Shown in pieces: positions 49,119 through 49,430 of a stretch of 49,430 bases of DNA. The stretch covers positions 1 through 49,430 of the forward strand of contig JAFGKW010000040.1 in assembly GCA_016928355.1 (NCBI GenBank), written 5' to 3'. This DNA is from Methanomicrobiaceae archaeon (GTDB lineage Archaea > Halobacteriota > Methanomicrobia > Methanomicrobiales > Methanomicrobiaceae). The position numbers and the translations under genes were made by a program. The notes below the pieces were generated by a model. That model searched no databases and was not told the origin of the DNA. It was given only the letters and a program-made list of their open reading frames with translations. Position 1 is the stretch's first letter. The number at the start of each line of letters is the position of its first letter.

Positions 49119-49430
49119 CTATTGCTTTTTCTTCGCACCGTCTTTTTCCGTCTCTTCACGAAGCTTTCTGATCCTGTCCCTGAGGACTATCGCCCTCTCG
49201 AAATCCAGGGACTCTGCGGCCTCATCCATATCCGCCTCAAGCTCTATTATCAGGTTAGGGATCCCGGACTTCGGAATATGCTTTATATCCTTTATATCAA
49301 CCTCTTTCTCCCTGACAGGCTTCTTTATCGTCACAGGAACAATCCCGTGAATCCGGTTGTACTCGATCTGCATATTCCTGCGCCGTTCTGTCTCAGAGAC
49401 GGCAGATTTAATGGAGTCGGTCATCCTGTC
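49119..49430 (-). CDS. uvrB: Excinuclease ABC subunit B, C-terminal part (runs off window)
   Basis: UvrB is the damage-verifying helicase of nucleotide excision repair. The visible 104 codons include DRMTDSIKSAVSETERRR, QIEYN and HGIVPVTIKK, the end of the UvrB helicase core, then a C-terminal coiled-coil UVR motif (LEADMDEAAESLDFERAIVLRDRI) that binds UvrC. The reading frame continues to the window edge at 49430, so the N-terminal part lies outside; an in-frame Met at 49424 is internal, not the start. UvrB in methanogens is a bacterial-type acquisition known in several groups. Confidence 0.93.
   Translation of the reverse strand, partial: DRMTDSIKSAVSETERRRNMQIEYNRIHGIVPVTIKKPVREKEVDIKDIKHIPKSGIPNLIIELEADMDEAAESLDFERAIVLRDRIRKLREETEKDGAKKKQ

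Noticed and set aside
1-49430. Insertion sequence, prophage or defence island
   Set aside because: No transposase, integrase, restriction, toxin or phage gene was seen; gene content is housekeeping and metabolic throughout.

Overview
The window is archaeal chromosome from a hydrogenotrophic methanogen. The evidence is archaeal replication genes (PCNA, primase large subunit), Alba, ribosomal protein S17e, eIF5A, archaeal CCA-adding enzyme, an F420H2:NADP oxidoreductase, a split archaeal glutamate synthase and NrpR nitrogen repressors. Protein similarity remembered from families and the moderate GC content suggest Methanomicrobiales, perhaps near Methanoplanus/Methanolacinia; this placement is an inference. 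Nearly all of the window is ordinary, tightly packed chromosome. No insertion sequence, prophage, tRNA or rRNA gene was seen.

Layout. 0.3-7 kb (minus strand): secreted hypothetical protein, alba, asd, a small ferredoxin, dapB, dapA, rps17e, a ThiN-domain protein, priL and pcn. 7.2-13.3 kb (plus): rlmE, moaA, an unknown gene, an M20 peptidase, a pair of small HTH regulators with a palindromic site over their start, an Nbp35/Mrp ATPase and npdG. 13.3-18.9 kb (plus): an orphan glutamate-synthase-like FMN protein behind a structured leader, YgiQ-type radical SAM protein, exported acetolactate decarboxylase, Dph6-like ATP pyrophosphatase and a class I amidotransferase. 18.9-33.2 kb: after a NagD-like HAD phosphatase comes a nitrogen-assimilation island (amt, glnK, amt, glnA; a four-gene glutamate synthase operon ending in an FrhB-type F420 protein; a DUF169/DUF4405 pair; the two halves of the NrpR system; a second glnA). 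33.2-49.4 kb: PhoU-like regulator, cca, thpR, a redoxin plus an anaerobic ribonucleotide reductase lacking its usual C-terminal domain, surface proteins, speB with eIF5A, IMPase/FBPase with NAD kinase, ACT protein with homoserine dehydrogenase and a wHTH/GIDDTD-motif protein, two FKBPs, a DUF5591 protein and the 3' end of uvrB.

How the genes work together. Ammonium enters through two Amt channels, probably gated by one GlnK, is fixed by two glutamine synthetases, and glutamine plus 2-oxoglutarate become glutamate through a synthase whose electron input looks F420H2-linked rather than NADPH-linked. NrpR proteins encoded in the same island can be expected to repress it; an exact GGAA-N6-TTCC operator lies upstream of the second amt gene. 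asd, dapA, dapB and hom supply lysine and threonine/methionine precursors.

The most unusual items are the structured, possibly attenuating leader with a hidden 55-codon ORF before the orphan GltB-like gene; the NrdD without a visible glycyl-radical/zinc domain; the F420-linked glutamate synthase; the autoregulatory-looking palindrome pair at 10.5 kb; and a family of dispersed hairpin repeats in four intergenic gaps.
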